Source: Zelonia costaricensis
Lineage: Eukaryota; Euglenozoa; Kinetoplastea; Trypanosomatida; Trypanosomatidae
NCBI GenBank assembly: GCA_030849075.1
Contig: JASAOO010003477.1
Location: forward strand, 1 to 64,000
DNA length: 64,000 nt
Direction of reading: 5' to 3'
Part shown: one piece after another, positions 1-10,477 of the stretch
Layout of the letters: the number at the start of each line of letters is the position of its first letter
How positions within the stretch are numbered: the stretch's first letter is position 1
Notes under the pieces: generated by a model
The model's database searches: none
What the model saw: only the letters and a program-made list of their open reading frames with translations
Told to the model about the DNA's origin: nothing
Made by a program: the position numbers and the translations under genes

Positions 1-2500
1 CAAGTGGCTGCGGGCGGCACGGGGTGCTTGTGTGTACTTGCGTGTGTGTGTGTGTGTGTGTGCTCGCTGCCCGCGTCAGTCTCTTCACCCGAACCTTGCT
101 GTGATCTCGTTGCTGACTCACTTCTTCTTTACCAACGTGTCTCGCTGGGCTCACGATCGGCCGCCTTCGCGTGTCCTGCAAGGCTCGTCCCTTCTCTGTT
201 TTCTCCTCAAAGGTGTTCAGCGGAGGAGTGGGGGCGGAGGCAAGTTTGACGGCTGTGGTTTCTGCAGTTCTGTCCCCTCCCCCCCTCCCAGCCCTGCTGG
301 TCCTCACGGCCAGATCGCGTGCGATGTGTCCTTGAGCCTCACTCGTGTGTAGTCACCGTCTCTCTTTTCCTTTTTCCCTCTGTACTTGCTTCATGCCTGT
401 GTCTCTGAGAACGAGGATATGGTGCGGGTGACGGTGAGCGGATCGGTGCCGGCTGAGCGGGCGCGTCGTGGGATGCGTGGGCCCGCCGCCCCCCCCCCCC
501 CGCTGTCGAACTCTTTGTGTTTGGCTTCCGTTTCCTTCTATTTGCCGCCGCCACCCCACCTCACGCATCAGCGCTTTTTTCAATGTCGCCGAGCTCGTCT
601 CCGCTACACCCGCCCTCTCGCCTCCGAACCCTTGGCGACCTCAAACTGCTCCGTGGGTGGGTGCGTGTGTGCGTGGGTGGGTGCGTGCTTCTCTGAGATG
701 GCCTCTGAACGATTTTAGGGCGGGTCTGGCTCGCACCCCGTGCCCGACCTTCGATCTCCTTACACACTCCCTATTATGCTACTTTTTCTCACAGGCGCGT
801 GCATGCCTGCGTGTGTGTGCGTGTGTGCGTGTGTGCGTGTATGTGTGTATGCGTGTGTGGCCAGTCACATGGCGTAAGGAGAGGGAAAAGTGGGCTCATG
901 ATGTGTGCTTGATGAAGGGGGGAGGGGCAGGTTCAGCGAGCTCGTCCGTAAGCGTAGCGACGGAGACCCAAGGGAAGAAACAGGAATAGCTTGGGTATGG
1001 TGTCTGTGCGGCTTCCAGCCTGCCACCACGCTGTTGCTGAGCTCTCCGTCAGAGACTCATCCCTCCCCTCCTCGCTGCCCCCACCAACGTGGAGTCCGCT
1101 CCTCCTCACGGCACTTCCTTCAACACCTGGAACAGGAAGGGTTTCCTGCTTTCCTCCTTGCGTAAGCACACCGGCAATACTCAACAGGAATACACACGTG
1201 CACACACGCGCGCACCTGAGCACGTCAGGACCGTTGCGTGGCGATTGCTTGCTTGGCCTCGATGTCCGTGCGTGTGTGCGTGTTTGCGTGGACATCGGCC
1301 GTCTGCCGTGACTGCATCTTTCCCTTTCTCCTCTCTCATCTCCTCCTGCGAAGATGCTGATCGGTTTCTGTACCTGCCTTGCCACCCGTGGCTCCTCCAC
1401 AACCCCCCCTCCCCCTCCTCCTCCTCTACTCCGCCCTTCTTTCCTTCAACGCCGGCACTCCGCCGCTGCACTTCTTTCCGTTTTGAGTTTCTCCTCGTCC
1501 GAGTCGCGTCGACCTCCTGTGAGCGCTGTCACGTTTTCTCAAGACCCCCCCTTTCTCGCTCTCTCTCGCTCTATCCCCGGAGGTGATGCCCCGGTCTGCG
1601 TCAGGGGCGTTGGAATCGCATCGTGCGTTGATCGAGCTTTTATGTCCGTGCGCGTGTGTGTGTGTGTTTGTGTGTACTTGGCCGAGGGTGCGCATGCTTG
1701 TCTGCCGTATGTCATCTTCTCTTTACCCTTTTCTCACTTTTTTCCTTTGTTTTCCCGTGGTGCACGCCGTGCCCAGGCCCCTTTGTGGACCCTCTGTGTC
1801 TGTCTCTCTGTCGGTCTACTCCATTGCGCGCAGGACGCGGCTGCCGCGTCTCCGTGCGCCGACGCACGCACACCGGCGCACACGCCATCGGCCTGTGCCT
1901 GTGCAAGTTGCGGTGACGCCCCTTTCTGACAGCTCCTCCAAAAAATGGCATTCCTTCTTTGCTTTGGACTGGGCACGTCCACGCTCAGCGTTACCAGTGC
2001 TCGTCCACAACGTGAGGAGCGGAAGACGCGCACGGAGTGGGAGAGGGGGACCGTCCGTTCATCAGAGCAAGAGGCGGTCACGCAGAGGGTCTTGCCTGCG
2101 GCGATGCGTCAGTGAACACCCACCCACACAAGCACACAAAAAGCAGATGCTTTGATGTCAGCGCTCCTGCGCGTCCGTGCAGCGCAGCGCCTTGACCAGG
2201 GCCGCGCATACACGGAGCTGGTTGTTTTCTTGGAGATGGCGGGGGGGAGGGGCTCACCCGTTGCCAGCTCCTTGTGCAGTGGCAGGCGGCAGTTGTGGCA
2301 ACGTGCGCCTCCTTTCCCTCTCTCTCTCTCCCTCGGCCCAGTCACTCCGCTCCTTTCCTATGAGAGTAGGAGGGGGACCACTTTCCTGTGTGCGGGTGCG
2401 GGCGCGGGTGTTTACGAAAGTGCTCGCAACGCAAGTCAGAGAACCCACGAGGCTCAATCGATCCGCCTTTTCGCCTGCCCTCTTTGTCCCTTGTGTGTGT

Positions 2501-2546
<46 letters not shown>

Positions 2547-2704
2547 CGTGTTGCTACCCGTAGCACGGCCCTCAGCTGCACCCGTACACCGTAGCCACCT
2601 TCTCCGCAATCACTGAAGCTAACACCACGCATATACGAACACACACAAAAAAACGCATTTATAGAACCACAGCCAAGAGATCCAGGGGGACAGCAGGGGG
2701 AGTC
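1..2704 (+). other. Non-coding spacer: TG-rich and pyrimidine-rich
   Basis: No credible gene was found. The frames open here translate to runs of Val-Cys, His-Thr or Arg/Pro that come from TG/CA repeats and pyrimidine tracts. Loose TG tracts occur near 41-61, 809-860 and 1636-1677, and a pure (GT) tract at 2503-2545. It is probably the 3' UTR of a gene to the left plus the 5' leader of the SNARE gene. A plausible spliced-leader acceptor AG lies at 2562-2563, just after the GT tract and about 140 nt before the first start codon. Confidence 0.6.
2503..2545 (+). repeat. (GT)n microsatellite
   Basis: This is an uninterrupted GT dinucleotide tract of about 43 bases, preceded by a pyrimidine-rich stretch. 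It lies about 160 nt upstream of the SNARE start codon, in the probable trans-splicing region. Confidence 0.95.
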
Positions 2705-3547
2705 ATGACGGATGCCGCGCTCTACCACGAGGAGCTGCTCGATCTCGAGCAGCAGGTCGAGGTCATCTTGTCCAGCGTGGGCGCCGCGCGGCAGCCAGGA
2801 CCCTCGTCGTCCCCGGCAGCCCCAGCGGGCAGCGGCGGCGGTGGGGCTCCTTCTTCATCCTCCTCTGCCCGCGCTGCAACCTTCAGCAGGGCGCAGGATC
2901 ACCTGCGGCGCATGAACCGCCTCCTCCAGCAACTCCGCGTCGAGGTGCGGCTGCTGGACGGGGCGGAGCGAGACGTGTACGAGGCGCACGCAGGCGCCCA
3001 CGCAAAGACGGTGGCCTCGCTGCGAGATCGGGTGCAGCAGTGCAAGGAGCGGGCCGCGCAGAGCACCGCGGCAGCCGTGGCGGCGGCCGTTTCGTCATCG
3101 CAGCCCAACGCGGGGTTCCACCCGGTGGAGGGTGGCGCGGGGGTCGTGTGGTCGCCGCGCGAGGGGGGCGAGGGCGATGACGGCGCGGACGGCGGCGACG
3201 GCCCAGTGATGGCAAACCGGGCCGAGGCGCGGCAGGCCGCCTCCCGCATCCACGACGTTCAGCACAACACGCTGCAGTCGCTGGGACGGTCGGAGAAGCT
3301 GCTGAACGAGACGGAGACGCTCGGCACGGAGGCGGCGACGACGCTGCGGGCGCAGACGGAGCAAATCAAGCAGACAAACGAGGAGCTGGAAGAGATGCAC
3401 TCCGAAATCGGACGCGCCAGCACGGAGCTGAAGAGCTTCATGCGTCGCATGGCCCGCGATCGGCTCATCATCTTCTTCCTCATCGCTATTGTGGTGTGCA
3501 TTATCATCATCGTCATACTGGCGGTGCTGAAGCACAAGTGGCACTGA
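2705..3547 (+). CDS. Qb-SNARE, NPSN-like (novel plant SNARE family)
   Basis: Encodes 280 residues. The C-terminal 110 residues have a SNARE layout: a heptad-patterned helix from about residue 180 to 250, then a hydrophobic membrane anchor at about 254-275 with a short lysine-containing tail (type II, tail-anchored). The helix contains LRAQTEQIKQ, which matches the central layer of the Qb subfamily typified by plant NPSN proteins; Gln217 is the likely zero-layer residue. The N-terminal third may form a helical regulatory domain (about residues 55-120), followed by a low-complexity Ala/Gly linker. Known role of the family: it supplies one helix of the four-helix bundle that drives vesicle fusion at the plasma or endosomal membrane. 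The ATG at 2705 is the first in the frame. The SNARE call is firm; the NPSN subtype is inferred from motif resemblance. Confidence 0.88.
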   Translation: MTDAALYHEELLDLEQQVEVILSSVGAARQPGPSSSPAAPAGSGGGGAPSSSSSARAATFSRAQDHLRRMNRLLQQLRVEVRLLDGAERDVYEAHAGAHAKTVASLRDRVQQCKERAAQSTAAAVAAAVSSSQPNAGFHPVEGGAGVVWSPREGGEGDDGADGGDGPVMANRAEARQAASRIHDVQHNTLQSLGRSEKLLNETETLGTEAATTLRAQTEQIKQTNEELEEMHSEIGRASTELKSFMRRMARDRLIIFFLIAIVVCIIIIVILAVLKHKWH

Positions 3548-4073
3548 GGGAGGGGGGAGGGGGGAGTGAAGCTTCCCGCCGCGAGCGACGCCCCCTTGGC
3601 GTCGTCCTCCTCTCCCTCCCGACTCCGTGATGCCAGCCTGCGTGTGGGGGTCCGTGGAGGCGTCCGGAGCGGCGCTTCGCTGTTTGCGAGTCCCACCCCA
3701 GGGGGCCCGCCGATCTCTCCTCTTGTGTCTTTCTACGTCACACTCCTTCTTCTGTCCTGCTGCGTTCACTTGCTTGTGCACTCTTCCGATGCGTTCAGCC
3801 TCTTTGCCCATCTACCTCTGATAGGGAGGGGGGGGGTACGCGTGTATGGGAATGGCCGTGTGCTGGATTCTAGCTGCTCTGCGCTCCACACGAACAAGAA
3901 GCGAAAGAGAACAGAGTTGCCCCAGCGACGCGCGAGTGTGGTGCGCACCTTGGCTGCTTGCGATGCAGGCTACACGGCTGTGGAATCTTGCCGCACCAGC
4001 CCTGAGCCGCATCGGCACGAGCTGGACCGCTCCTTACATTCATGAAGGCGAGCGGAAGGGAGAGGTGGAGTGC

Positions 4074-4099
4074 GTGTGTGTGTGTGTGTGTGTGTGTGT
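4074..4099 (+). repeat. (GT)n microsatellite
   Basis: Pure GT repeat about 530 nt downstream of the SNARE stop codon, in its probable 3' UTR. Confidence 0.95.
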
Positions 4100-4278
4100 A
4101 CGTAAAGGAACCACTCGTCATGCGCACGCGAAGGGGCACAGATGTTACGGGGAAGATGCAGAGGACATGCGCCAGACGCTGCGCGAATGCCGCCGCCGCT
4201 TCTTCTCCTTCTCCTTTCCGAGTACCATGCACATCCTCTTTCTCTAGCCTTGTCTGCAAACTACTGCTGTCTCTCCTC

Positions 4279-4301
4279 CACACACACACACACACACACA
4301 C
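4279..4301 (+). repeat. (CA)n microsatellite
   Basis: Pure CA repeat in the spacer before the EF-hand gene, preceded by a pyrimidine-rich stretch. Confidence 0.95.
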
Positions 4302-5056
4302 GGCACTGCGTCATTCTCTCAACTACGAGTAACCCCAAATCAGCGAACACCCGCCGCCTCTCTTTCGCCTACACAAGGGCGCGCGCGTACGGTGCCGCGA
4401 GCTGCGACGTCATTGCCAACGGCACTCTAGGCCGCGTCACTCTGCGCCAGGCCGCCGTCCCCTCCCCCTTCCCGTTTTCCTCCTTCCGTGTACATCACGT
4501 GGAGGGAACGGGGGCAAGAAGACGTCGTGCACCCCCCCCCAGCGGCTCCGTGACGGTAGACGTTGGAGCTCTGATCCCTCACTCTCCCCCTTCCCCCCTC
4601 CGCCCCGCCCCTGCATCGCCGTGCACCTCACCTCGACATTGTCCACTGCCGTCTTCGTGTCTGCTTGTTGCATTCCTTTGCGTGCGGGGGGCTCTCCAAG
4701 GCCGCTCTCGCCTTTACCTCCTCAACTGGGCTTACTGAGACGAAGGACGCGGCGCTGCACTCGGGTGTCGGGTGCACTCGACACGGTGCACACTTCGTCA
4801 ACGGTGCCTGCGTGTGCGTGTGTAGCACTTTGTGGCTGTGTTGGCTGTTGCTGCCGCTGCTGCCACTGCGCGCGGCACTCACCGGCACCGCGGCAAGAAG
4901 GAGGGCGAAGGCCAGAGTAGCAGAAGGGGGCCTTTCTCGATCAGTGTTCCAGCGCGGGGGCTTCAGCTCCAGCGCTGCGAGCGCAAGAAGAAGAAGAGTG
5001 AGTTCTGCTCCCGTGTGTCTGCTGCGTATCACCCTAGTATCTGCGCGTCCGTGATC

Positions 5057-7705
5057 ATGGGCCAAGCTGCCTCGTACGCGGAGTCCTCCGTGCAGCGGGC
5101 GCTGCTGCGGCTCAAGCAGGAGGAGCAGGTGGACGAGGACGAGCTGCTGGCGGCCTGCGGGTACCGGCGAGCCTCGTACGTCGCGCGTACCGACACCGCA
5201 CCGGCGTACGGCACGCAGCGCGACGCGGACGCCCTGCCGTCGTCCTCGCCGCTCCTGGCGAGCTGCGCGGTGGAGGCGCCGCTGCCACCCCCGCCAGACA
5301 GCTTCGGCACTCTCGTCTCGCTCACCCCTGAGTACTACACGCTGGACGAGCTTCGCGATGTGCTGCGCTACCTACCCGATCCGCTGTGGGTCAGCTTGTA
5401 CCGCGTGTCCCTGCTGTACATGCTGGACAACGACCACGACGGCCGTATCAACTCGACCGACATCAGCTTCTTCATGGACTGGGGCATCAAGACCGTGGGC
5501 CGTGACGTGCTGCCGGATCAACTCGCCGAGGTGCTGCAGACCTACGCTGCGCTGCACTGCTGGCACCGCTGCCTCCACGTCGGCGAACGCATGGAGAGCG
5601 AGCGAAGCGCGGCGGCGGCGGCGGCGGCGCAGCAGCAACAACATCAGCAGCAGGGAGTTGCGCACAGCACCGGCGTCAACGGCGCCAACGCGCGAGCCCG
5701 GCGCCGGCCCATGACGTCCAGCGGCGGCATCGGCGGGCCCGGCGCCTCCGGCACGGCGGCGCACGCACCGCACCACAACGGGCACCACAGCCAGAGCGTC
5801 ACGTCGTTCATGCTCTTGCACTTCCGCGAGGCCTTCTTGAACGCGCCGGCGGGGGGCCCGGTGCCGCTGCCCAGCACCCTCGGCATCGGCCCATACGCAC
5901 CCACGAGCGACGGCAGCACGGCGTCGCCGGCGTCGAGTTCGCCCATCTTCGGCTCGCCACGTCCGCCGCCGCTGCCGCCGTCGGTGACAGACGCCGTTCG
6001 CCACGCCGCCGCCGCCCACTTCGCGGAGTGGATGCTGCGTCTTGTGCAGCACCAAGAGCGGGAGCGGCGGCGGGAGCGGCACCGCCTGGAGCGGCGGCTG
6101 TCGAGCATGACAGCGAATGCGATGGGTGCGGCGGCGGCGGCAGCGGCCGCAACAGCGGCGGCGTCCACGACGACCGACGTCCGCCTCGCCGGGGCATCGC
6201 GGCTACGTCACTCGCAGTACCTCACCCAGCAGGCTCTGCGGCTGCGCTCGCCCAACGGGATGCTCTCCACCGGCGCCGCGAGCGTAGACGCGGCGGGTGA
6301 CGCAGATGACGTCGTGGTGCACTCGGCATCGCCCACAGGATCGCCGGAGCGGCCGCTCGCGGGCATCGCGGCCGCGACCGCTGCCGTCTTCACGTCGACG
6401 TCGACACCACCGCTTGCGTCCCGACCAGGGGCGCCGCCGACGCCGGAGAGCGCGGCGGTGGACGCGGAGGTGCTGACGCTGTCGACAGGGCCCTTTATCG
6501 CCTCCCTCTCGGTCAGCGAAGGGGTGCTGAGCAACGCCGCGACGCTGCGCCCTGCCGCGGTGCACAGTGGCACGCCGCCCTTGACGCAGCGGCAGCCGCA
6601 GCAGCCCGGCAGCCCGCCGCTGACCGGTGCCACGCCACTGCGCGCGCCGCTCGCGCTGGATGCGCGCGGTACACCAACGAGAAGCGGTGGGCTGGACCGT
6701 GCCTCGCCCGCGCCCTCGCCCCCGCTGTCGTCCTTCAGAGCAACGCGTGGCAGTGGGTCTACCGGCGACCCGCCCGACGCCCGCCGCCGCACCGCCGTCG
6801 CGTACACTGACCCCAGCTCTCTCTCCATCCACTCCCCCTACCCCGCGCAGCGGCTGCTGGCGCCGGAGGGCGGTGATGGGGATGGTCGGGGTGCCAGGGC
6901 CCTGCCCTTCCTCAGCACCTCTCCCACCAAGGCCACCCCTGCGTCCGCTGCAGCTCGCGAGGAGGGAGCCGGCGCTGGGGGTCGTGGCACAGCTGCGCCT
7001 GGTGTGGTACACCACAGCCCTCCAACGCACCGCGCGGCTGCGGCCGCCTCTGTGGAAGGCGACGCGGAGGGCAGCGGTCTGGGCTGCAGCAACGGCTGGC
7101 TCGGCGTCTCGGCGCAGCAGGTCGGTGTTCTCCTGATGGATGCCGAGCCCTTCTACGCGGCGCTGGAGGCGGGTGGCTGGACCACCATTGGAGCGGCGGA
7201 GGAGGTGTACCTCGACTTCGCCGTGGAGGAGTCCTACGGCGTGCCCTTCTGGTCCTTCTGCCGGCTGCTGAACGAGACCTCGGCGGACGAGGTGCAGGCC
7301 GCGCTGGAGATGTCCACCGACCACGCCGTCACGGTGCTGACGAGCGCGGCTGCCGTGGAGGAGTACCGGCGGGTGGCGGCGGTCCGCCAGCTGCAGGCTC
7401 ATGCTGCCGCGCACAGTAGCGCGCATCGACACGGACAGGGTGCAGCCACGAGCTCCACACCATCGACGGCTGTGGGGGCTGCTGCCGGTGGCGGTGAGGG
7501 CAGCTGGGCGTGTGGGCTACAGGTGGTGCCCATGTTTGTCGTATCCGAGTACACGTTCGTCGCTTTCGTGGCTGCCTTTATTCACGCGTACTGGACCATG
7601 CTGGAGAGCATGGGGGTTGACCCGGGCATGCAGCCGGCGACCGCGGCCGAGAGCGCGTCGGCGCCGGTGAGGCGCACCGCTTCTTCTGGTTTTACCGTGC
7701 AATAG
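5057..7705 (+). CDS. EF-hand protein with N-myristoylation-type start, 882 aa
   Basis: The chosen ATG gives the N-terminus MGQAASYAES, with Gly2 and Ser6, the pattern recognised by N-myristoyltransferase, so membrane tethering is likely. The frame upstream back to 4832 has only non-ATG starts. One canonical EF-hand loop, DNDHDGRINSTD, lies at residues 124-135, with acidic residues at loop positions 1, 3, 5 and 12, Gly at 6 and Ile at 8. It is flanked by helices (TLDELRDVLRYL before, ISFFMDWGI after). Residues about 185-680 are low-complexity Ala/Ser/Pro/Gln sequence. A second ordered block at about 680-860 contains PFYAALEAGGW and a Trp/Phe-rich helical segment near VPMFVVSEYTFVAFVAAFIHAYW, possibly a degenerate second calcium-binding unit. 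The role is presumably a calcium-responsive membrane-associated scaffold; no specific function is recognised. Confidence 0.8.
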   Translation: MGQAASYAESSVQRALLRLKQEEQVDEDELLAACGYRRASYVARTDTAPAYGTQRDADALPSSSPLLASCAVEAPLPPPPDSFGTLVSLTPEYYTLDELRDVLRYLPDPLWVSLYRVSLLYMLDNDHDGRINSTDISFFMDWGIKTVGRDVLPDQLAEVLQTYAALHCWHRCLHVGERMESERSAAAAAAAQQQQHQQQGVAHSTGVNGANARARRRPMTSSGGIGGPGASGTAAHAPHHNGHHSQSVTSFMLLHFREAFLNAPAGGPVPLPSTLGIGPYAPTSDGSTASPASSSPIFGSPRPPPLPPSVTDAVRHAAAAHFAEWMLRLVQHQERERRRERHRLERRLSSMTANAMGAAAAAAAATAAASTTTDVRLAGASRLRHSQYLTQQALRLRSPNGMLSTGAASVDAAGDADDVVVHSASPTGSPERPLAGIAAATAAVFTSTSTPPLASRPGAPPTPESAAVDAEVLTLSTGPFIASLSVSEGVLSNAATLRPAAVHSGTPPLTQRQPQQPGSPPLTGATPLRAPLALDARGTPTRSGGLDRASPAPSPPLSSFRATRGSGSTGDPPDARRRTAVAYTDPSSLSIHSPYPAQRLLAPEGGDGDGRGARALPFLSTSPTKATPASAAAREEGAGAGGRGTAAPGVVHHSPPTHRAAAAASVEGDAEGSGLGCSNGWLGVSAQQVGVLLMDAEPFYAALEAGGWTTIGAAEEVYLDFAVEESYGVPFWSFCRLLNETSADEVQAALEMSTDHAVTVLTSAAAVEEYRRVAAVRQLQAHAAAHSSAHRHGQGAATSSTPSTAVGAAAGGGEGSWACGLQVVPMFVVSEYTFVAFVAAFIHAYWTMLESMGVDPGMQPATAAESASAPVRRTASSGFTVQ

Positions 7706-9132
7706 TCGCCCCCCCCCCCCACACCCACCACACCCACGCACTGGCGGGCAACAGACACGGCAAAGCTTGCGTTCGCGTGCGCGTGGCGACGTGCAGGAGA
7801 AAAGGGAGGGGGAGGGAGAGGATGGAGGTGCAGCGCACGCACTTCCCCACTTCAGAGTTTGTTGCACTATCATATAGAAGAGAACCTGTGCGGCGCTCGC
7901 CTCTGCGGGTTGGTCTGGTGGCTTGAGTTCGCGAGGGGCGCATGGGGTGAAGGCCGCTCCTTCTGCTCTTCTTCCACGCGCTCTCTCTCCTCGTCGCCTC
8001 TCCACAGGCGGACGGTCTTGGATATTCTTGCCTTCTTCTCCGTGTTCTCCGCGCCCCCTTCCCCCCTCTTCGCGTGGATCTTCCACTGTGTGGTGCGGTG
8101 GCGTGGTGTTCATAAATCCCAGTTTTCGATCCTCATCCCCCTCCTCTCTCGCTCCTCTCCGCGCTGTCGAGCAACCGAAAGCGCCGCGAGTACCTGGACC
8201 TGCACACCGCGCACTCCCCCCCCCCCGTTGTCACGAGCAAGCCCTTTCCTCCCGTCTCGTCGCTGTTCCCCTTGCCGATGTCAGAGAGGGGAGGGGAGGG
8301 GGGGGGGGCTCTACAGCACAGTCTGCTCGCACCGCAGCAGCGACTACGGAGGGTGGGGGGGTGCGATACCACCAGGCACCGCGGAGACGGGAGGTATGCC
8401 GAGGTGATGCCGGCACTCGAGGACGCCAAACAAGAAACTCCAACAACGGCACGTTTTCCTTTTGTCCGCGCGCGGGCGCGCCACAGGGCTCGGTACTGAA
8501 ATCGCTGCCGTCGCAGAGGCACCGTGAGTAGCGCGGCGTCTTGAGGAGGTGCGTGATGTCGCATAGCCCCCCCCCTCCCTCCCCCTCCCCTCCCACGCCA
8601 TGGCGCCGCTGCCGCAAACGCGCGCGTCTGCTTCGCTTTCTCACGGCCTGGCCTTGCAGGTCTGCCCTCCCCCCTTTGCCTATCGTCTCAAGCCAACTTT
8701 GACTCCTCACCAACTCCTTTTCTCCCCTCATTGACCCTCACCGATCGGTGCCGCCGCCGCCTGCACCGCACTCGCGGGGGTGGGGGTGGACTGCACACCG
8801 GAGTAGACACTTCATTGTTGCTTGCGTGTTGCACACCGCGGATGCGCGCTTGCCTTCCCTGCACACCCCCTCTTCCACTCCTCTGTCACTTTCTCCCTCC
8901 CATACGAGCACCCAAACCCACGCAGCGACCCCGCGCTGGTTGCGTCTCCTTGTAAAGTACGAACATCTCTTCTTCGGCGACCTTCATCGCAGCCCGTCCA
9001 CCCCCTTCCTTGATAACCCGGTGCTGCGCTAGACCACGTCGCGTTGTGCCGTTTTCCACCTCCATTTCCCTTCTCACTCCTCCTACCTCCCCACTCAGTA
9101 ATCCTACACGAGATTGCCGACTCGCTCACGCC
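7706..9132 (+). other. Spacer: C-runs, pyrimidine tracts, no gene seen
   Basis: It begins with a 12-base C run at 7709-7720 right after the EF-hand stop codon and contains further C and G runs near 8217-8226, 8293-8310 and 8564-8590. Pyrimidine-rich stretches near 7963-8080 and 9051-9096 probably serve polyadenylation and trans-splicing. The frames open here are low-complexity and Ser/Pro/Arg-rich. Confidence 0.6.
9051..9098 (+). promoter_or_regulatory. Putative spliced-leader acceptor for cytidine deaminase
   Basis: An almost pure pyrimidine tract of about 45 bases ends in CAG, with AG at 9097-9098, 34 nt before the ATG at 9133. This is the expected arrangement for trypanosomatid trans-splicing. 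It also supports 9133 as the start, because the frame extension upstream to 9010 would lie outside the mRNA. Confidence 0.55.
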
Positions 9133-9690
9133 ATGCCTGCTATCAAGTGGTCGGCGCCGGTGGTGGTGAACCAGCTTGTGGCCTTGACAAAGCTGCCGGC
9201 TGAGATGCAGCGCGCGGCTGCCGCGGCGGTGGCGGCGCATGAGAGGTCGTACTCCCCGTACAGCAGCTTCCGCGTCGGCGCCGCGCTGCTGCACGAGGAC
9301 GGCAGCGTCACGCAGGGCTGCAACTACGAGAACTGCACGCTGCAGTCGTGCTGCGCGGAGCGGTGCGCCATCGTGCGCGCGAATGTGGAGGGCCGTCGTC
9401 GTGCCAACGCAGTCGCCGTGTACGGCCGCAGCAGTGCACCCGCCGCCGCGTCGCATCCCCCGCCGCCGGACGCGCTCTGCCCGCCGTGTGGGCTGTGCCG
9501 CCAACTGCTCGTCGAGGTGGCGGACCTCTCGCAGAACTTCGACGACTTCATGGTTGTCCTCGTCGCGTTTGACACGCACCAGGCGAAGGTCGTGCCGCTG
9601 GCAGACCTCATGCCGGCCAAGTTCGGGCCAGCAGACATGGGCATGAACGTCAACCAGCTCGGCAGCGACGCAGGGGCGGCGGCACCATGA
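9133..9690 (+). CDS. CDA: Cytidine deaminase
   Basis: Encodes 185 residues of the small, zinc-dependent cytidine deaminase family, which converts cytidine and deoxycytidine to uridine and deoxyuridine in pyrimidine salvage. Visible motifs in order: a helix containing RSYSPYSSFRVGAALL (about 38-53), the nucleoside-binding GCNYEN (62-67), the catalytic C74-A75-E76 with Glu76 as proton shuttle, and CPPCGLCRQLL (116-126), in which Cys119 and Cys122 complete the zinc site with Cys74. The spacing between CAE and the PCGxC motif is slightly enlarged by a Pro/Ala-rich loop (about 100-114). The length suits the homotetrameric class. The ATG at 9133 lies 34 nt after a good splice acceptor, and the reading frame upstream has no ATG. 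The family call is firm. Confidence 0.95.
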   Translation: MPAIKWSAPVVVNQLVALTKLPAEMQRAAAAAVAAHERSYSPYSSFRVGAALLHEDGSVTQGCNYENCTLQSCCAERCAIVRANVEGRRRANAVAVYGRSSAPAAASHPPPPDALCPPCGLCRQLLVEVADLSQNFDDFMVVLVAFDTHQAKVVPLADLMPAKFGPADMGMNVNQLGSDAGAAAP

Positions 9691-10477
9691 GCTTCACGCG
9701 CGCCGCACAAGGTGGAGTCGAGGTCATGCGGTGCAATGCCCCGGCTTACCCACAATGAGGAGCTCCAGAGAAAGCGTTGGAACGGCCAGTGATGCTCGTA
9801 CAACGCGAATCAAAACAGAAAGCAAAAGCCAAAAAAACGAAAACGAAAACGCATGGACAAGGGCCCGAGTAAGCACAAGAAAGGAAGAAAAAAACGAAAA
9901 GCGGCGTGTGCGTTGGATATCTCTTGCTGGGTACGCCATCGACAGCCGCGTCGCAGCGCACGAATGGGTGCGTGTGGGCCCCACCAAACGACCACAAATT
10001 AAAAGGAAGAGCGTGCCCGAGAGAGCAGAGCACGACGAAGTGCAGAACGGTACCGCAGTGCAGAGGCGCCGCGACAGGAGAGCCGCATGCAGCCCGGACG
10101 TCGGGAACGACTGCGAGTACGCGACGGTGACGCGGCCAGGGTTCGACCCGCGAGGCTCACAGAGCCGCGACGAGGACCGCGCGCTGCCGCCGCTTTCCGG
10201 CTAGCCGAAGCCCTTGCTCGTGTATTGCCGCGCTGTGCACACACAGCCCCCCTCCCCTCCCCCCTCTCCCAAAACTCGCCGCTTTGACTTCCCGGCCCTT
10301 CCCCTTCCCCTGTTTCCCCCCATCGCGTCGCCTTCGAATCCGCTCACACGCTCCATCAGCCCCAGCCCCTCACACACAACCGACTTCACCCGTCCCAGCG
10401 ATCGCCGCAAACGCACCGAAGAAGCAACAAACAAAGGAAACGAATACGAACCCAACTGCACAGTGTGAAAGTAAGGC
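9691..10477 (+). other. Spacer with A-rich stretch and splice tract
   Basis: Positions 9820-9905 are unusually A-rich, with short AAAACG-type tandem units near 9830-9851, possibly marking the polyadenylation zone of the deaminase transcript. Positions 10010-10205 are GC-rich, with an open frame but no recognisable protein. A pyrimidine-rich tract at 10244-10345 precedes an AG at 10358-10359 that could be the acceptor for the dihydrouridine synthase mRNA. Confidence 0.5.

Larger units (their letters stand above)
3548..5056 (+). other. Spacer with TG and CA microsatellites
   Basis: No gene was seen. It holds a (GT) tract at 4074-4099, a (CA) tract at 4279-4301 and pyrimidine-rich DNA around 4450-4700. 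The reading frame of the next gene stays open back to 4832 but has no ATG before 5057, so that part is treated as leader. Confidence 0.6.

Noticed and set aside
10130..10165. A GGTTCGA-type sequence suggesting a tRNA T-arm
   Set aside because: The flanking bases do not form a T-stem, and no matching acceptor, D or anticodon arm was found around it.
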